Source of the DNA: Rhizobium sp. Q54
GTDB lineage: Bacteria > Pseudomonadota > Alphaproteobacteria > Rickettsiales > UBA1997
Assembly (NCBI GenBank): GCA_945865855.1
Contig: CAMBES010000030.1
Coordinates: 1 to 12,622 of the forward strand
Length of the DNA stretch: 12,622 bases
Direction: 5' to 3'
Part shown: positions 6,965 to 12,622 of the stretch, piece by piece
Layout: every line of letters starts with the position of its first letter
Position numbering within the stretch: position 1 is the first letter of the stretch
Program-made: the position numbers and the translations under genes
Notes under the pieces: generated by a model
Told to the model about the DNA's origin: nothing
Database searches by the model: none
The model's input: the letters and a program-made list of their open reading frames with translations, nothing else

Positions 6965-7945
6965 TTAGAGCGGGTGTGTATTTTTTTGATACCATTTCCA
7001 AGCATGTTCAACATGCTCTTCAATCTTTGTAAATCGAGGGTCCCAACCCAGATATTCTTTGGCGAATTTGTTGTTTGAAATAACTAAATCTGGATCGCCA
7101 GCGCGACGTTTTCCGCGAGAGATTTTAAAATCTTTTCCGATCACTTTTTTAAAAACCTCACTGACTTCTTTGACAGAAAATCCAACGCCATTACCTAAAT
7201 TTATTTTGACTGAATTGCCAGTTTTAAGCTGAGTCTCAAGTGCCATAACATGGGCATTTACGAGGTCATAGACGTGGATATAATCGCGAATGCAAGTGCC
7301 ATCTTTTGTTTTGTAATCATCACCAAAAATTACGAATTCTTCGCGTTTTCCTTCAGCGACTTGTGCGAGAATTGGAAAAATATTGGCTGGATTTTTAGTT
7401 ATTTCGCCAAGCTCTAATTCTGGATCAGCTCCTGTCACATTAAAGTAGCGCAGGGCGCTGTATATTAGTCCGTGGGCTTTGTTGTAACTTTCTAAAAGTT
7501 GCTCGCCCATCAATTTTGAGAATCCGTAAGGATTAGATGGATTTTTTTCGCTGTCTTCCGAAGTTAATTCTGAAGTGCCAAAAATTGCAGCACTCGAAGA
7601 AAAAATAAAATGCTCAATTTTTGAATCGACTGCGGCTTGCAGCAAAACATTCATTTTTGCGAAATTGTTTTCGTAATATTTATGAGGATTTTTTACTGAT
7701 TCTTCAACTGACTTAGAGCCAGCAATGTGAAAGATTGCCAGCGGTTTGTATTTAAAAAAAACCTCTAGCATTTTAGCGCGATCGCCAAAATCAGCTTCAA
7801 CAAAATCTCCGTATTTAACTAACTTACGAAAACCGGTAGAAAGATCGTCAACAGTGATTGGACAAAAATTTCTCTGTGCTAGAATCTTGCAAAGATTAGA
7901 TCCGATAAATCCTGCTCCACCCGTCACAATAACATTTTTTTTCAT
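6965..7945 (-). CDS. galE: UDP-glucose 4-epimerase
   Basis: A 326-residue extended short-chain dehydrogenase/reductase. It shows the NAD-binding GGAGFIGSN at residues 9-17, the SSSAA segment with catalytic Ser near 117-118, and the YxxxK pair Tyr140/Lys144 (YGFSK). The GalE-type blocks RYFNVTGADP (166-175), GTCIRDYIHVYDL and INLGNG follow. GalE interconverts UDP-glucose and UDP-galactose in the cytoplasm and supplies UDP-galactose to the neighbouring glycosyltransferases. The ATG at 7945 is well supported because the canonical Rossmann start follows at once. This ATG overlaps the start of the divergent GT4 gene within CATG. No Shine-Dalgarno is visible; a TAGAAT (minus strand, 7955-7950) lies four bases before the ATG, which would suit a leaderless or near-leaderless transcript. 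Confidence 0.95.
   Translation of the reverse strand: MKKNVIVTGGAGFIGSNLCKILAQRNFCPITVDDLSTGFRKLVKYGDFVEADFGDRAKMLEVFFKYKPLAIFHIAGSKSVEESVKNPHKYYENNFAKMNVLLQAAVDSKIEHFIFSSSAAIFGTSELTSEDSEKNPSNPYGFSKLMGEQLLESYNKAHGLIYSALRYFNVTGADPELELGEITKNPANIFPILAQVAEGKREEFVIFGDDYKTKDGTCIRDYIHVYDLVNAHVMALETQLKTGNSVKINLGNGVGFSVKEVSEVFKKVIGKDFKISRGKRRAGDPDLVISNNKFAKEYLGWDPRFTKIEEHVEHAWKWYQKNTHPL
7859..7885 (+). promoter_or_regulatory. Weak candidate promoter for the GT4/lipoprotein operon, inside galE
   Basis: TGGACA (7859-7864) and TAGAAT (7880-7885) each match the vegetative consensus at five of six positions, with a short 15-base spacer. Because the GT4 gene starts inside the galE start, any promoter for it must lie within the galE coding sequence, and this is the best pair I see. 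It would give a leader of about 50 bases. The short spacing makes it uncertain. Confidence 0.25.
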
Positions 7946-8978
7946 GAGAATTCTAAACGCAATTCACGCACAAGGCATTGGAGGAGTTGATCAAGTTTTT
8001 CGCAATTACACGGAAGTTTTGACACAAAATTTATCAGGAGGGGGCCACGAGGTGGCGCTGCTAATTTCTAAGAATGGTAATGAAAATTACCAAGCTAAAA
8101 AAATTTTTAAGCTCAGAAATTTTTCGCAGGTTTTTGATTTCTTACATTTGCTGTGGATTGCCATTTGCTTCAGGCCAGACGTGATTATTTGCCACTCAAA
8201 TCGCGTGATGAAATGGATGCGTTTCTTGCCGATAAAATCGGTGGGAGTTAATCACGGAATCAGTTTTAAAAATTCTCTGCATTGCGATTTTGTGATTAGC
8301 ATTAATCAGCAAATTGCTGATTTAGTTGTTGCTGCGGGATTCGATAAGACAAAGTCGCTCGTGCTTCCAAATGTAATTAAAATTGATCAGAAGTTTTGCG
8401 AGAAAAAATTAAAATCTCCGTTGGTAATTGGAATTTATGGCCGTCTTGAGCCAAGAAAAGGTTTTGATATTTTGCTCAAAGCCTGCGGAATTTTACAAAA
8501 AAATGCCGAGCAAAAATACAGTAATTTTCGTGTAAAAATTGGTGGATTCGAAGTCCCAGGAAGCTATGGCTGGCATAACATTAAAGACTTAGCTAAAGAA
8601 TCTGATATTTCTGAAAAATGTGAGTTGGTCGGAACTGTTTTAGACAAGAAAAAATTCTTCGAAGACGTGGATATTTTTTGTGTGCCGTCACGCGAAGAGC
8701 CTTTCGGTTTAGTGATTCTTGAAGGATTTTTATTTTCTACTTTGGTGATTTCTTCCGAAAGCGACGGTGGAAGATTTTTAATTAAAGATGAAGAAAATGG
8801 CTTACTTTTTGCCAATGAAAATCCTGAAGAACTTGCGGCAAAAATAATAAAAATTTTGGACAATCCAGAAATTTACTCCAGGTTTACCAAACAAGCCTTC
8901 TTAAGGCTCGAAAAAGATTTCTCTTTTGATTTTTTGAGCAAAGAACTAGCCAGAATTTTAGAAATAATCTCCAAATGA
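7944..8978 (+). CDS. GT4-family glycosyltransferase (GT-B fold)
   Basis: A 344-residue protein with the two-domain GT-B layout of GT4 enzymes. The N-terminal MRILNAIHAQGIGGVDQVF (residues 1-19) has the glycine-rich first loop. The C-terminal domain has GIYGRLEPRKGFDILLKA (163-180), with Arg167 and Lys172 in the usual donor-phosphate-binding places, and the E-x7-E motif (Glu252/Glu260, in EEPFGLVILE). It should transfer a sugar from an activated nucleotide donor to a surface glycan or lipid acceptor at the cytoplasmic face. The frame stays open for 66 codons upstream, antisense to galE, but I chose the ATG at 7944 because the family's N-terminus starts there. Its TGA overlaps the ATG of the first lipoprotein gene (ATGA), so it probably leads an operon with the lipoprotein array. 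Confidence 0.88.
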   Translation: MRILNAIHAQGIGGVDQVFRNYTEVLTQNLSGGGHEVALLISKNGNENYQAKKIFKLRNFSQVFDFLHLLWIAICFRPDVIICHSNRVMKWMRFLPIKSVGVNHGISFKNSLHCDFVISINQQIADLVVAAGFDKTKSLVLPNVIKIDQKFCEKKLKSPLVIGIYGRLEPRKGFDILLKACGILQKNAEQKYSNFRVKIGGFEVPGSYGWHNIKDLAKESDISEKCELVGTVLDKKKFFEDVDIFCVPSREEPFGLVILEGFLFSTLVISSESDGGRFLIKDEENGLLFANENPEELAAKIIKILDNPEIYSRFTKQAFLRLEKDFSFDFLSKELARILEIISK

Positions 8979-9298
8979 AATCACTGCCATCAATTCTAAT
9001 TCTGTTTCTTTTAACCTCTTGTAATGCCTTTTGGGAGCCGATGCCAAAGAGTTGGAATTGGGGAATGAAGCCACGTCCGACCACCGGCATACGCGGCTTT
9101 CCGCCAGCAGATACTGATTATGGCAAAGGTTTTCAGGATGGCTGTGTTGCGGCTTGGGATGCTGTAACTAAAGGCTTAACAGCTGACTTGAAACCACAGT
9201 TTGATTACAAGCGTTACGCAAAAAATGGTGACTATAACACTGGTTGGAGCGATGGTATTGAACACTGCACTTACATCATTGATTGGGATGTAGTTTAA
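8975..9298 (+). CDS. Small lipoprotein, array member 1 (unrecognised family)
   Basis: A 107-residue predicted lipoprotein with a hydrophobic signal peptide and the lipobox LTSC, making Cys16 the lipidated residue. The residue after Cys is Asn, not Asp, so by the enterobacterial rule it should go to the outer membrane. The mature part has two related motifs: YGKGFQDGC (residues 49-57) and YNTGWSDGIEHC (87-98). They leave Cys57 and Cys98 as a possible disulfide pair. The same two motifs recur in the next four genes. The start overlaps the GT4 stop (ATGA), so the two are translationally coupled. I do not recognise the family and assign no function. Confidence 0.8.
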   Translation: MKSLPSILILFLLTSCNAFWEPMPKSWNWGMKPRPTTGIRGFPPADTDYGKGFQDGCVAAWDAVTKGLTADLKPQFDYKRYAKNGDYNTGWSDGIEHCTYIIDWDVV

Positions 9299-9334
9299 AG
9301 TTAAAATGCTGACGCATCTAATAACTAAATTGCT

Positions 9335-9366
9335 TTAAAAAAGAGAAGGCAGTTCGGTCTTTTTAA
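9335..9366 (+). terminator. Weak AT-rich hairpin between array members 1 and 2
   Basis: AAAAAGAGAA (9338-9347) can pair with TTC (9353-9355) and, after a two-base bulge, with TCTTTTT (9358-9364). The stem ends in a U-run in RNA. It sits in the only sizeable gap (about 80 bases) of the lipoprotein array, so it could be an attenuator or terminator that lowers expression of the following genes. The low GC content makes this doubtful. Confidence 0.25.
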
Positions 9367-9383
9367 CAAATCATATTTTTTTG

Positions 9384-9725
9384 ATGGGGAAAATTTTTCT
9401 TACTACGTTGTTATTAATTTTATCCTCTTGTCGCATGCCGACAAATTTTGGTTTTTATCAACCAATTACCATGGATATGAATGTTCCAGATGGTCCTCCG
9501 GAATTTAAAGCGGGATGGAGAGATGGCTGCAGATCTGGATTGGCGACTGGTAGTTTTCTCAATTCAGCTGCTTATTTAACCAAGGAGGGTGCGTCATTTT
9601 CTCCTATTTATACTCACGATAGTCAATATCGCACTGCCTGGAGTAATTCCTATTTTGTTTGCCAGACTTATGGCGCAAAATTCGTAGAACTTAACTCAAT
9701 GCAGCATGGCCCGATTAGTAAATAA
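9384..9725 (+). CDS. Small lipoprotein, array member 2
   Basis: A 113-residue predicted lipoprotein starting MGKIFLTTLL, with lipobox LSSC and lipidated Cys16. I chose ATG 9384 over the adjacent in-frame TTG at 9381. The mature part carries PPEFKAGWRDGC (residues 38-49) and YRTAWSNSYFVC (82-93), the same pair of motifs as the other array members, with Cys49 and Cys93 44 residues apart. A Pro-rich linker precedes the first motif. It should be anchored in the outer membrane (Arg after the lipid Cys). No known function can be assigned. The hairpin-containing gap upstream makes it the likely start of a tighter four-gene group with members 3-5. Confidence 0.78.
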   Translation: MGKIFLTTLLLILSSCRMPTNFGFYQPITMDMNVPDGPPEFKAGWRDGCRSGLATGSFLNSAAYLTKEGASFSPIYTHDSQYRTAWSNSYFVCQTYGAKFVELNSMQHGPISK

Positions 9726-9737
9726 ATTATCAAAATC

Positions 9738-10088
9738 ATGATTCACACCTCGTTTTTATTACTTACTTTGGCACTTCTTTCTTCCTGCTCTACGTCTTTG
9801 GCTAAATATCTTCCTGATCGCCCAGATAAGCAATTCAAAGAGAGCATGAAAGATGGCTCTCCTGAATTTGCGCAAGGTTGGAAAGATGGTTGTGAGGTTG
9901 GAATGTCGAGCTCAAGTAATACTTTTTATAAAATGTTTTACCGTAATAACGCCATCGACGGTTACAAAATGGGGAGCTCTTCAGATTATAGCACGGCATG
10001 GGGAAATGCTTTTTGGTACTGTGCTCGTTCTGATTGGGTCAAGCAGAAAAGCAGCACCTGGAGTTCAGTGTTTGGCGGTTATAAATAA
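9738..10088 (+). CDS. Small lipoprotein, array member 3
   Basis: A 116-residue predicted lipoprotein with lipobox LSSC and lipidated Cys17, followed by Ser (outer-membrane type). Motif 1 is SPEFAQGWKDGC (residues 41-52) and motif 2 is YSTAWGNAFWYC (84-95), with conserved Cys52 and Cys95. The segment between them is rich in Ser, Tyr and Asn. Only 12 bases separate it from member 2, and its TAA overlaps the next ATG by one base (TAATG), pointing to one transcript. Function unknown. Among the five it looks closest to members 2 and 4 in motif 1. Confidence 0.8.
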   Translation: MIHTSFLLLTLALLSSCSTSLAKYLPDRPDKQFKESMKDGSPEFAQGWKDGCEVGMSSSSNTFYKMFYRNNAIDGYKMGSSSDYSTAWGNAFWYCARSDWVKQKSSTWSSVFGGYK

Positions 10089-10681
10089 TGATGAGATTAA
10101 TACTTCTCATACTCATTTCCTTTGGTTTCACTTCCTGTGCAATCTTTAAAATACCTTTCAAGAGCACCTTTGCTCCTCTTTCAAATTTCAAAGTTCCACC
10201 CGGAACCCCAGCATTTAAATCTGGATATAAGGATGGATGTTCGAGCGTTCTCTATTCTCGTGGTAACATGTTTTATCGCTCACGTTATGAATATCGGTAC
10301 GACCCAAATATGATTGACAACACCGAGTATAAATTCGGTTATTCAAGAGGTGGGTCTTGGTGCTTTACACACATTGTTGGGATTAGTCCTGATAACGCAT
10401 TAGGTCCTGCAGATGGCCTTTCTTCTTTATCCCCATATGGTGCAAGGCCAATGTTTGATACTTCTCCAAATAATATAAATAATGCTTTTGATGGTATGTT
10501 TGACGGGCTTTCTGCTCCGATAAATGCCGATACTAACTCAACTCCAGGTGGGTTAAATGCCATTTTTGATGTTTATCAAAAAGGTATTAGTGGTGGTCAA
10601 GCTGGTGCAGGAGGTTCTGTATTCGGTAGCAATCCACTTTGGTCTGGCGAAAAAGGAGTTGGTTTTATGGGGATTTGGTAA
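10088..10681 (+). CDS. Lipoprotein, array member 4, with Gly/Asn/Ser-rich C-terminal extension
   Basis: A 197-residue predicted lipoprotein with lipobox FTSC and lipidated Cys17. Motif 1 is TPAFKSGYKDGC (residues 40-51) and motif 2 is YKFGYSRGGSWC (81-92). Unlike members 1-3 it continues for about 100 residues of low-complexity sequence rich in Gly, Asn, Ser, Asp and Pro, with a repeated FDGMFDGL-like stretch, ending WSGEKGVGFMGIW. That tail is probably flexible or surface exposed. Two consecutive ATGs (10088, 10091) are possible starts. Its stop is directly followed by the ATG of member 5. Function unknown. Confidence 0.78.
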   Translation: MMRLILLILISFGFTSCAIFKIPFKSTFAPLSNFKVPPGTPAFKSGYKDGCSSVLYSRGNMFYRSRYEYRYDPNMIDNTEYKFGYSRGGSWCFTHIVGISPDNALGPADGLSSLSPYGARPMFDTSPNNINNAFDGMFDGLSAPINADTNSTPGGLNAIFDVYQKGISGGQAGAGGSVFGSNPLWSGEKGVGFMGIW

Positions 10682-11194
10682 ATGTTTTTTCGCTACCTGC
10701 TAATAGCTTTGCTTCTTGCTTCTTGCTCTACTCCAAACTGGTACAAACCTTACGGATACACGACATTTAAAAGAATGCCAAAAGGAGGATCTCCTGGTTT
10801 TCAACTTGGCTGGATTCATGGCTGCGAATCTGGTTTAGGATCACAATTTGGCGGAGGATTATTCATGTATTTTTATACCTGGAGTCGTGATCCAGACATC
10901 GCCTCAGTCAATCCCGACATTAATAAAATTAGACTGAGATATAAAAAAGAATTAGCCGCATTGAACTGGAATAATCAAAACGAAATCAAGAAAAATTTTA
11001 GCGATTACAATACGATTTTTTGGAATGCTCACAGCTTTTGTCACGCGTCAATTTTAGGTATCTTGCAAATGGCCGAGATGAGGCCAGCGCTTCCAGGTGA
11101 CGATCGTTACGATCCTAGTTATGAGCCGATTGGAAAAGTGTGGTCGCTTCATGGCAAGGGCGATACACGTCTTGGCAAAGGAGACTTCTGGTAG
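10682..11194 (+). CDS. Lipoprotein, array member 5
   Basis: A 170-residue predicted lipoprotein with lipobox LASC and lipidated Cys15. Motif 1 is SPGFQLGWIHGC (residues 37-48; His replaces the usual Asp) and motif 2 is YNTIFWNAHSFC (109-120). The linker between the motifs is about 30 residues longer than in the paralogues and contains a charged, probably helical insert (about 82-106). The C-terminus (VWSLHGKG...GDFW) resembles the end of member 4, so members 4 and 5 may be the most recent duplicates. It begins immediately after the stop of member 4 and ends one base before the next gene. Function unknown. Confidence 0.78.
   Translation: MFFRYLLIALLLASCSTPNWYKPYGYTTFKRMPKGGSPGFQLGWIHGCESGLGSQFGGGLFMYFYTWSRDPDIASVNPDINKIRLRYKKELAALNWNNQNEIKKNFSDYNTIFWNAHSFCHASILGILQMAEMRPALPGDDRYDPSYEPIGKVWSLHGKGDTRLGKGDFW
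11178..11183 (+). promoter_or_regulatory. Shine-Dalgarno sequence that sets the glycine-zipper lipoprotein start
   Basis: AAGGAG lies 12 bases before the ATG at 11196. It is the clearest ribosome-binding site in the window, where most genes lack one. It supports starting the next protein at the signal peptide rather than at the in-frame ATG 33 codons upstream. Confidence 0.55.
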
Positions 11195-11195
11195 C

Positions 11196-11615
11196 ATGAA
11201 AATCTTCTGCATCATTCTCTTAATTTTCTCTCTTGCTTCCTGCTCTTCTTACAAGCCAATTTTAGACCAAAACGAAAAATTTTTGGCGAGCAACGAAACA
11301 GAAAGGCAAAAAGAAATATCCGTCTGCAAATCTGAAGCTAATGAATATCTAGATAAATTAAAAACCGAACGCGCTTTACGAGAAGCTAGTCGTAAGGCTT
11401 TTATCGGTGGAATTGTTGGTGCGGCAGTTGGTGCATTTTCTGGAAAAAATATTAAATCTACTTTGATCGGAACCGCGATTGGAAGTGGTGCCGGTGCAAT
11501 AATCGGTGGCCTTTCAGTTGTTGGTGAAGATAAAGTAAAACCCGACGTGATTAAGCAGCGCTACATCAGTAATTGTTTGGCGAAGAAAGGTTATTTAGTA
11601 ATTGGTTGGTATTAA
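11196..11615 (+). CDS. Glycine-zipper lipoprotein
   Basis: A 139-residue predicted lipoprotein with lipobox LASC and lipidated Cys16. It has a charged helical stretch (about 34-68), then a glycine-zipper region (FIGGIVGAAVGAF, residues 69-81, and IGTAIGSGAGAIIGG, 91-105), and a C-terminal YISNCLAKKGYLVIGW (123-138). That last motif recurs in glycine-zipper lipoproteins of several proteobacteria. Glycine zippers usually form tight membrane helices, so the protein probably sits in or spans the outer membrane. Cys44 and Cys127 could form a disulfide. It is not a paralogue of the five proteins before it, but it follows member 5 with a one-base gap and so probably closes the same operon. Confidence 0.82.
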   Translation: MKIFCIILLIFSLASCSSYKPILDQNEKFLASNETERQKEISVCKSEANEYLDKLKTERALREASRKAFIGGIVGAAVGAFSGKNIKSTLIGTAIGSGAGAIIGGLSVVGEDKVKPDVIKQRYISNCLAKKGYLVIGWY

Positions 11616-11628
11616 CTCACTCTTGTCT

Positions 11629-11641
11629 CGCCTCTAAGGCG
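11629..11641. repeat. Small hairpin after the lipoprotein operon
   Basis: CGCCT (11629-11633) and AGGCG (11637-11641) can form a five-base-pair stem with a three-base loop. No U-run follows on the plus strand, so it is a poor intrinsic terminator. It may help end the lipoprotein transcript or be part of a small dispersed repeat. Confidence 0.3.
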
Positions 11642-11682
11642 TCGATCTAAGAAAGTTTCCGCGCGCTGTAATCCTTTATTTT

Positions 11683-11700
11683 TTCCCGCTTTTGCGGGGA
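11683..11700. repeat. REP-like palindrome before the pseudouridine synthase gene
   Basis: CCCGC (11685-11689) pairs with GCGGG (11694-11698) around a TTTT loop, and the stem can extend two pairs (one G-T). Read on the minus strand it begins GTCATCCCCGC, like the dispersed GTCATTCCCGC...GCGGG palindromes common in proteobacterial intergenic DNA. The T-run lies on the 5' side on the plus strand, so it does not look like a terminator in either direction. The rest of the 135-base gap 11616-11750 shows no gene and no convincing promoter. Confidence 0.45.
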
Positions 11701-11750
11701 TGACTTGGGAAAGATCGGGGTAAATTTACAGCTTTAAACAAAACAAAAAA

Positions 11751-12482
11751 ATGAGCACAGAAAAAGAAAAAAAACCAGAAGGTATTCGTGTTGCAAAACT
11801 AATCGCCGCCTCAGGTCGTTGTTCACGTCGTGAAGCTGAAGAGCTGATCGTGGAAGGACGCGTTAAGGTAAATGGCGTGACTATTACAACCCCCGCAACA
11901 TTCATTACCGATCATTCGGTAAAAATTGACGACAAGTTAATTAGTGCCAAAGGCCCTACGCGTCTGTGGATCTTTCACAAGCCTGTTGGTTATTTAACGA
12001 CAACAAAAGACCCTAATGGGCGCAAAACAATTTTCGATTTATTGCCGCGAGATTTACCGCGCGTGATTGGAGTTGGCAGATTAGATTATAACACTGAGGG
12101 CTTGCTGTTATTGACTACAGACGGTGCTTTAGCGCGTCATTTAGAATTACCAAAAAACAAATTTGTTCGCGAATATCGTGCGCGAGTTTTTGGTAAAATT
12201 GATGAAGAGAGAATAAAAAGATTAGAGCGCGGAGTGACTGTTGATGGCGTTAGATATGGTTCGATCAAGGTTGAAGTAGAAACAGAAAAAGCCTCAAATT
12301 CTTGGCTAAAAATTTCTCTAACCGAAGGAAAAAATCGTGAAATCAGAAAAGTAATGGAGCATTTCGGCCTTCAGGTGAATAGGCTTATCAGAATTTCTTA
12401 CGACGAGTTTAAGTTAGGAAGTTTGCCCGTTGGTCAGGTATTGGAAATTAGAAAAGCGGTGGTTAATCAGTTTAAGTTGTAA
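11751..12482 (+). CDS. rluB: RluB/RsuA-family rRNA pseudouridine synthase
   Basis: A 243-residue protein with an N-terminal S4 RNA-binding domain (about 11-65, with the SGRCSRREAEELI helix at 21-33 and GRVKVNG at 36-42). The pseudouridine synthase domain follows. The catalytic Asp is Asp112 in GRLDYNTEGLLLL (109-121), and the family's EGKNREIRK lies at 192-200. It isomerises a specific uridine in ribosomal RNA. The length and motifs suit the RluB/RsuA/RluE/RluF group; RluB (23S rRNA) is the usual member in this kind of genome, but the target cannot be read from the sequence. A long A-rich tract, not a Shine-Dalgarno, precedes the ATG. It appears unrelated to the lipoprotein operon upstream. 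Confidence 0.9.
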   Translation: MSTEKEKKPEGIRVAKLIAASGRCSRREAEELIVEGRVKVNGVTITTPATFITDHSVKIDDKLISAKGPTRLWIFHKPVGYLTTTKDPNGRKTIFDLLPRDLPRVIGVGRLDYNTEGLLLLTTDGALARHLELPKNKFVREYRARVFGKIDEERIKRLERGVTVDGVRYGSIKVEVETEKASNSWLKISLTEGKNREIRKVMEHFGLQVNRLIRISYDEFKLGSLPVGQVLEIRKAVVNQFKL

Positions 12483-12622
12483 TTTTGCAATAGTGACAAA
12501 ACCTTCCAGATCGCTGACTGCAATGAATGAAGATTGAGCTTAATCATTCCGCCTCTCATCACGGGCTTCGATCCAAAAGGGCTCATCAAGAACTATTTAT
12601 TCCACTAATTTCGCTAATTTCC

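Noticed and set aside
7746..7943. In-frame upstream extension of the GT4 gene by 66 codons
   Set aside because: It is antisense to well-conserved galE coding sequence, and the GT4 family N-terminus begins at 7944; the open frame is probably a by-product of galE codon use.
11097..11195. Longer N-terminus for the glycine-zipper lipoprotein
   Set aside because: It would overlap array member 5 and bury the signal peptide and lipobox 33 residues inside; the ATG at 11196 has a good Shine-Dalgarno.
12467..12586. 39-residue minus-strand reading frame in the terminal gap (starts MSPFGSKPVMRGG)
   Set aside because: It overlaps the end of the pseudouridine synthase gene, has no ribosome-binding site and resembles nothing I recognise. 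The remaining tail 12483-12622 has only a weak GAATGA/TCATTC pairing and a short ctaatttc repeat.
1..12622. CRISPR array, tRNA or rRNA gene, transposase or phage gene
   Set aside because: I saw no regularly spaced repeats, no tRNA-like cloverleaf, and no transposase or integrase motifs on either strand.

Overview
This AT-rich window reads as a gene-dense chromosomal segment of a Gram-negative bacterium, most likely an alphaproteobacterium, possibly of a reduced, Rickettsiales-like lineage. The main reason is the pairing of a TIGR02186-type membrane protein with a TauE/SafE permease, which is characteristic of Alphaproteobacteria. Many outer-membrane-type lipoprotein signals, short or absent spacers and weak Shine-Dalgarno sequences fit this. 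The exact taxon cannot be fixed from the sequence alone.

Left part (17-4987, minus strand): a very compact six-gene run. In transcription order it holds two tandem GT61-type glycosyltransferases, a YgfZ-type folate-binding Fe-S maintenance protein, a TauE/SafE permease, a TIGR02186 membrane-anchored protein and a universal stress protein. Every junction overlaps by 1-4 bases or is separated by one base, so the run is probably one operon with translational coupling. A divergent intergenic region (4988-5119) separates it from the next block.

Middle (5120-8978): a surface-glycan block. It holds an FkbM-like gene broken by a frameshift, a putative DxD glycosyltransferase, a GalE UDP-glucose 4-epimerase and a GT4 glycosyltransferase. 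galE and the GT4 gene diverge with overlapping start codons (CATG). A long near-perfect hairpin (33-bp stem) lies between galE and the DxD glycosyltransferase. With the two GT61 genes to the left, this is probably a locus for lipopolysaccharide, capsule or another envelope glycan.

Right part (8975-11615, plus strand): directly coupled to the GT4 gene are six consecutive small lipoprotein genes. The first five are divergent paralogues of a family I do not recognise. Each has a lipobox, a conserved G-[WYF]-x-[DH]-G-C motif and a second aromatic-rich motif ending in Cys. The sixth is a glycine-zipper lipoprotein. This array is the most likely undescribed system in the window: a coupled glycosyltransferase/lipoprotein operon that probably acts at the outer membrane. 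An intergenic stretch with two small hairpins then precedes an RluB-type 16S/23S rRNA pseudouridine synthase gene (11751-12482), and the last 140 bases hold nothing I can assign.
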